DNA from: Nitrospinia bacterium
GTDB lineage: Bacteria > Nitrospinota > Nitrospinia > Nitrospinales > JAJDAT01
Assembly (NCBI GenBank): GCA_029261715.1
Contig: JAJDAT010000025.1
Coordinates: 372,001-436,000, forward strand
Length of the DNA stretch: 64,000 nt
Reading direction: 5' to 3'
Below, piece after piece: positions 60,486-64,000 of this stretch. Under the pieces are notes generated by a model. That model was not told the DNA's origin and made no database searches. It saw nothing but the letters and a program-made list of their open reading frames with translations. The number at the start of each line of letters is the position of its first letter. The first letter of the stretch is position 1. Position numbers and translations under genes: made by a program.

Positions 60486-61796
60486 ATGAATGAATCGATA
60501 GTAGAACATGCAAAACATCTTAGGAGTGTACAATTTTCGTTATTAATAGTATGTGTCGTTTTACTATTAATTTCTTCCCTTTTAAGATCTTCATATATTC
60601 ATGAGGCATATAAAGATTTAAGCAATATAAAAAAAATTGTGGAGGAGTATTACCAGAATGACTCTCCATGGATATTGAATTATGAAAAAAGTTTGCTTAG
60701 ACATAGCATTAATTCATATTTAAAAAATCAAACAAGTGCTTTGGCTATTAATTCTTTTCCAGAAGGAATCCGAATTAATTCGATGGGCAATCAAGTATGG
60801 GGAGTTAATCTCCTATATGGTGATGATAATTGGGTAATTAATGTAGACGTAGAAGATTCTGAAATTTCTAATGCTATCAAAGAAGAGCAAACGTTAAAGA
60901 GATTCATAGAATATTGGAATTTCTTATATCAAGCACGGTATATTTATCTCCCTAAAATTGGAAGTAAAGCTGCTATTTATAACCCAAAGTCAGATCGTTA
61001 CGAGATTCACGAAATAGAGACTCTGGACCGAGTTGAGACTGATGATTATACATATAGTTTATCTTTAGTCGATGTCCATGATGAAAAATGGATAGAAAGA
61101 TGTTTGCCAAAGAGGGTTTTTGGAAAATGGTATGAAGATATTAATAAGCTCGAAGAGGATAATTTAGATTATGTATTATGTCCGTCCCCAATTACGCTAG
61201 TTGAAGAATCTTACCCCAAAAGTGAGTTTCCGCTAATTATGATTATCGCAGCTTCAGCGGAAAAAATAGAATTTAACTCCCTTGAACGAATAATTGAAAT
61301 TTCAGGAATGACTGACTGGAAGGTGAGGCCTTTTAGTCTTAGTTTTAGGGAATTATTTGAAGTTGCCTCAAGCTACAGCGATATACCTCTAAGCAAAATT
61401 AATACTATCCTTGAAGGCGAGCGAAATAGAACAGGAGAAGGAGTAAGAATATTTGGGGTTCATGTAGCTTCATCCGTAGCGAGGGAATGGGGGGCAGGCG
61501 TTATAATTTCAATTCAATTATATTTTTTAATCCATTTAGTTTCGTTTCCAATTAGTTCCACTACGAAAAATGATTTTCCATGGGCGGGACTTTATAATAA
61601 TCAATTATCCAAGGTTGTATTTTTTATTACAGCAATTCTACTACCGCCAATAACGATTTTGATATTAATGTACAGCACATGGTTTTTAGGCAAGGACAAT
61701 CAAATATTTTGGATAATTTCTCCAATTATTAATTTAATTAGTTTTTTGTTATCGTTCTATATCTATAAGACTTGGAGTAAAATTCAACAGGTTTAA
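60486..61796 (+). CDS. Membrane protein, unknown function (cargo of unit 4)
   Basis: 436 residues. One helix near the N-terminus (about 15-34, SLLIVCVVLLLISSLL), a large soluble middle part (about 40-325), then three helices at the C-terminus (about 333-352, 374-398, 405-428). The middle part is charged, without Cys clusters. It has no family that I recognise. A sensor or defence-related role is possible from its place in the cassette array. ATG, no clear ribosome binding site. Confidence 0.6.
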   Translation: MNESIVEHAKHLRSVQFSLLIVCVVLLLISSLLRSSYIHEAYKDLSNIKKIVEEYYQNDSPWILNYEKSLLRHSINSYLKNQTSALAINSFPEGIRINSMGNQVWGVNLLYGDDNWVINVDVEDSEISNAIKEEQTLKRFIEYWNFLYQARYIYLPKIGSKAAIYNPKSDRYEIHEIETLDRVETDDYTYSLSLVDVHDEKWIERCLPKRVFGKWYEDINKLEEDNLDYVLCPSPITLVEESYPKSEFPLIMIIAASAEKIEFNSLERIIEISGMTDWKVRPFSLSFRELFEVASSYSDIPLSKINTILEGERNRTGEGVRIFGVHVASSVAREWGAGVIISIQLYFLIHLVSFPISSTTKNDFPWAGLYNNQLSKVVFFITAILLPPITILILMYSTWFLGKDNQIFWIISPIINLISFLLSFYIYKTWSKIQQV

Positions 61797-61990
61797 GTCT
61801 ATTTTTCAGTTATCATCGGATTGTTTACTCAGATAGATATCCGAATTCCACCCTTAACTATATGTTGAAACTTTGTTGCACCCACCGAAATATGCTTTTC
61901 CTTTTTTAGTAAAATCCGTTCTATTATTACTAGTGGTAAGCAAACCCATCGGGTATAAATTTTAAAAACTAAATGTTTTTCAGAAAATAA

Positions 61991-62016
61991 GTGGTCCACT
62001 TTTGGGCCACTTTTTT
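61991..62016 (+). promoter_or_regulatory. Putative arm site, right end of unit 4
   Basis: GTGGTCCACTTTTGGGCCAC followed by TTTTTT: one base changed in the second unit (GGGCCAC). 139 nt before the damaged att repeat. Confidence 0.55.
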
Positions 62017-62129
62017 CGCCATAAAAATTTTGCTTATGAATTGGGTAGGAGTCTGCAACTCACTAAATTAAAAAGAGTTACAAGAACGGTAGGGTAATCG
62101 TTTGTGAGTTGTTAAACCTTGTTTCCTGG

Positions 62130-62183
62130 CTCTCACGCTGGTAACCCCACGCGTGGGACGGGGTTCGATTCCTATTGAGGCTA
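62130..62183 (+). repeat. att repeat 5, damaged by a palindromic insertion
   Basis: CTCTCACGCTGGTAAC then an extra CCCACGCGTGGGAC, then GGGGTTCGATTCC and TATTGAGGCTA. The inserted segment contains the 12-bp perfect palindrome CCCACGCGTGGG (62146-62157). The end also differs from the other copies. The sequence after it (TATACTTTTCAATAG) resembles that after the functional tRNA. No tRNA can form from it. Confidence 0.75.
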
Positions 62184-62364
62184 TACTTTTCAATAGTTTT
62201 TATAGCAACCTGAACTCAGTATCCGCTTTGGGTCGTTTGCAGGCTTACAAACGCCGCGATAGGATGTGTTTTTTTCATACTAATTTTATATATCCATCTT
62301 TGAATGTTATGCAAAAGACTCATATTTTAGTAACTCTATAGCAGTTAGTTTTTGAGTTAAAATG

Positions 62365-62979
62365 TCAAGGCGAGAATGATTGAATTGATTTAGCGATCTC
62401 AACACTTAACTTCTCCAAATTTCTATTCATTCCTGTAACTAGCGAATCGTAATCTTGACTATCCGAAGCTTCTTTAAACTTTGATTTTTTCATCACAAGA
62501 ACTTCTTTGCCATAGTTGCGAAAAATGGCCCAACGGCATTCCAAAAAGCTATCGCCTCCTAATTCGCCATCGTATTTTGTAATCGATACCGTAACTTGAT
62601 ACTCAATTGGCATTGTTCCTTTCCAAGGAAAAACGGCAACTTGGTCCGTCAATAATAAAATGGAAAGGTTCTCCGCAAGAACCCTTGAAAAGTTTTCTTC
62701 CAGGGGTTCCGCCCATCTGTGAAACTCGGACAATTGAACTTGGTTCGCGCTAATTCGATTTAAAATATTAGGCCGGTTTAGATAGGAAGGGAATTCAATT
62801 GGTCCAACGCCTATCGTTATTTTTTGAGGCGATTGATTTAATTTGTCAGGACTAGCTTTTGAAATTGGAGTTAATACAAAAAATTTCGACTGTTTTGTCG
62901 AAGCGGCACATCCTCCAAGAATTGAAATATAGGCGCAAAATAGTAAAATTAAGGGTCTTTTTAATAAAAACGTTTTCAT
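62365..62979 (-). CDS. PqiC/YmbA-type ABC transport auxiliary lipoprotein
   Basis: 204 residues. Lipobox LGGC (Cys about 24) after LILLFCAYISI. The mature part begins SKFFVLTPISKA and has IGVGPIEFPSYLNRPNILNR, EFHRWAEPLEENFSRVLAEN, as in the auxiliary lipoproteins that work with MCE-domain proteins in lipid transport across the periplasm. The start overlaps the end of the upstream MlaD-like gene by one nt. First genes of the chromosome after the island. Confidence 0.88.
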   Translation of the reverse strand: MKTFLLKRPLILLFCAYISILGGCAASTKQSKFFVLTPISKASPDKLNQSPQKITIGVGPIEFPSYLNRPNILNRISANQVQLSEFHRWAEPLEENFSRVLAENLSILLLTDQVAVFPWKGTMPIEYQVTVSITKYDGELGGDSFLECRWAIFRNYGKEVLVMKKSKFKEASDSQDYDSLVTGMNRNLEKLSVEIAKSIQSFSP

Positions 62980-64000
62980 TATCTAGATCCGGCTCCTGTT
63001 TTTCCATAAAGTAAAGCGTCGGGATGTCGCGCAAGGTAGTCGGATAAGATTCGAATAGAGCGAGCCGCCGAAGAAATTTCTTGGAGCGTATTGTCTAATT
63101 CATATCTTAATGGAGATCCAACTGCAATACTTTCATCCGCTGTTGACAGGGTTTTTTGGCCCTGGGTAAGGGCTGTTTGAGTTTTATCTAAAGTCCCTAT
63201 TAAATTGGAAGATATAGGTTCAATTTTATCGTTAACTTCTTTCACGAGGCCTCTTATATCTTTTAAGGCGCCACGGAGATCGCTCCCCGCTGTAGATAAA
63301 GTTTCTTCGAACTGACCCTCTGCGTTTGCTATTGATGTTTGGCTTTGCTCAAGGGTTTGCCTGGCAATTAAGGTTGTTTCCGAAATTTCATTTGTGACAA
63401 TGTCTAGCTTAGCATTCAGGTTGTCGGTCAATTGTTGAAAACCTTGCAACGATGTATTGAGGATTTCCACTGATTCCATCAATTGATCAGATCTTACCAG
63501 CCGGTTTACCCCTTGAACTGTGTCTATCAAATTAACAACCAATTCCTCCAAAGGAAGGTTTTTAATATCGGCAAGGATTTCCGTAGCTGATTCGGCCACT
63601 TCGTCAAGGGTGGAGGGAACCGTAGGGATTTCAATATACTCACTATCCCCACCAACCAGCTTTATCGGAGTGTCTGGGAAAAAATCAAATTCTACAAATA
63701 ATTGACCCGTCAGCAAGCTGCCCGTTTGAACTCGCGCCTTCAGTCCGCGTTTAATGAATAAAGGAACGGTTTGTTGCGGACTGGATTCTCGGCCAATTCT
63801 CTTTATCCGTTCTGGTTCTAGAGCGATTATCACGGGGATCCGAATAGCAATAGTACTTCTATTAACCTCCATTGTGATGTCTTTTACAGTCCCAACTCTG
63901 ATTCCTCTAAATTCGACAGGAGCTCCAACTTTGAGGCCGCGGACGGAACCCTCAAAATACATTATAAAGAGTTCCTGTTTGGAAAAATTTTCACGCGTAG
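62979..64000 (-). CDS. MCE/MlaD-domain protein, 5' end outside window
   Basis: At least 340 residues visible, continuing past the window edge: the frame stays open upstream of the in-frame ATG at 63962 (RENFSKQELFI before MYFEGSVRGLKVGAPVEFRG), so the true start is beyond 64000. MCE motif LKVGAPVEFRGIRVGTVKDI, followed by another half domain (LLTGQLFVEFDFFP) and a long helical part (about 110-290, repeated Leu and Gln), as in MlaD/PqiB-type proteins that form lipid-transfer channels. It shares an operon with the PqiC-like gene. Confidence 0.88.
   Translation of the reverse strand, partial: TRENFSKQELFIMYFEGSVRGLKVGAPVEFRGIRVGTVKDITMEVNRSTIAIRIPVIIALEPERIKRIGRESSPQQTVPLFIKRGLKARVQTGSLLTGQLFVEFDFFPDTPIKLVGGDSEYIEIPTVPSTLDEVAESATEILADIKNLPLEELVVNLIDTVQGVNRLVRSDQLMESVEILNTSLQGFQQLTDNLNAKLDIVTNEISETTLIARQTLEQSQTSIANAEGQFEETLSTAGSDLRGALKDIRGLVKEVNDKIEPISSNLIGTLDKTQTALTQGQKTLSTADESIAVGSPLRYELDNTLQEISSAARSIRILSDYLARHPDALLYGKTGAGSR

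Larger units (their letters stand above)
59812..62183 (+). mobile_element. tRNA-Glu cassette units 3 and 4 (composite; TA pair and membrane protein)
   Basis: Between att copy 4 and the damaged copy 5. Two right-end arms are inside: 60390-60416 (with about 50 nt of the usual following sequence, then lost, no att) and 61991-62016 (followed after 139 nt by the damaged att). Unit 3 therefore lost its right att, and unit 4 follows it directly. No left arm (AAGTGGACC) is visible after 59811. No integrase gene. Confidence 0.6.

Overview
The window is an AT-rich chromosome segment of a Gram-negative bacterium. It carries an Lpt lipopolysaccharide-export operon with rpoN and hpf, an MlaD/PqiC-type lipid-transport pair at the far end, and many secreted or lipid-anchored proteins. 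The b6-spaced cytochrome b, the eukaryote-like UTP-glucose-1-phosphate uridylyltransferase, biosynthetic arginine decarboxylase and sigma-54 machinery would fit a Nitrospinota or deltaproteobacterial-type lineage. That placement is inference, since no rRNA or other strong marker is present.

Layout. 1-5.4 kb: minus-strand operon nnr-tsaE-lptC-lptA-lptB-rpoN-hpf (hpf cut by the window edge). 5.4-7.4 kb: two paralogous 208-residue proteins of unknown function flank a glutathione peroxidase. 7.6-11.9 kb: UGPase, then a redox/membrane cluster (PCYCGC-type Cys protein, TlpA thioredoxin, His-rich exported protein, cytochrome b, glutaredoxin-like protein). 11.9-13.1 kb: an intact IS110-family element in a REP-like repeat; its non-coding end folds like a bridge RNA whose four guides can be matched to the element ends and the insertion site. 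13.3-19.3 kb: phhB, MauJ-like and DUF4145 proteins, then two secreted proteins with a shared N-terminus (kelch; collagen-like), with a lipoprotein gene and its decayed copy on either side. 19.6-31.9 kb: two-component proteins, lysA, speA, a GT-C/TPR membrane protein, an ankyrin protein, the suhB-mnmA-rsmD operon, and a small membrane protein behind a structured, terminator-like leader.

31.9-62.2 kb: a 30-kb composite island at the 3' end of tRNA-Glu(CTC). The last 41 nt of the tRNA recur exactly three more times downstream (35923, 57545, 59771) and once in damaged form (62130). Each downstream copy is preceded, about 140 nt upstream, by a tandem 11-nt-period repeat that looks like an integrase arm site. 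Two units also carry the inverse of that site just inside the tRNA end. No integrase gene is visible. The small units carry one cargo gene or gene pair each: a TIR-transmembrane-WD40 protein, a protein with a YopT/C58-like Cys-His-Asp pattern, a toxin-antitoxin pair whose toxin stop codon lies in the att repeat, and a membrane protein. Between them lies a 21.6-kb segment with transporters (MscS, CDF, MgtE), an N-formylglutamate amidohydrolase / gamma-glutamyltransferase / ATP-grasp-M20 fusion cluster, a family of small exported acidic proteins around a YfdX protein, and a group of signalling proteins (a lone chemoreceptor tip, a sigma-54 activator, a lone HATPase).

62.4-64 kb: chromosome resumes with PqiC-like and MlaD-like genes, the latter cut by the window edge. 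The two strongest items for follow-up are the tRNA-Glu cassette array and the IS110 bridge RNA.
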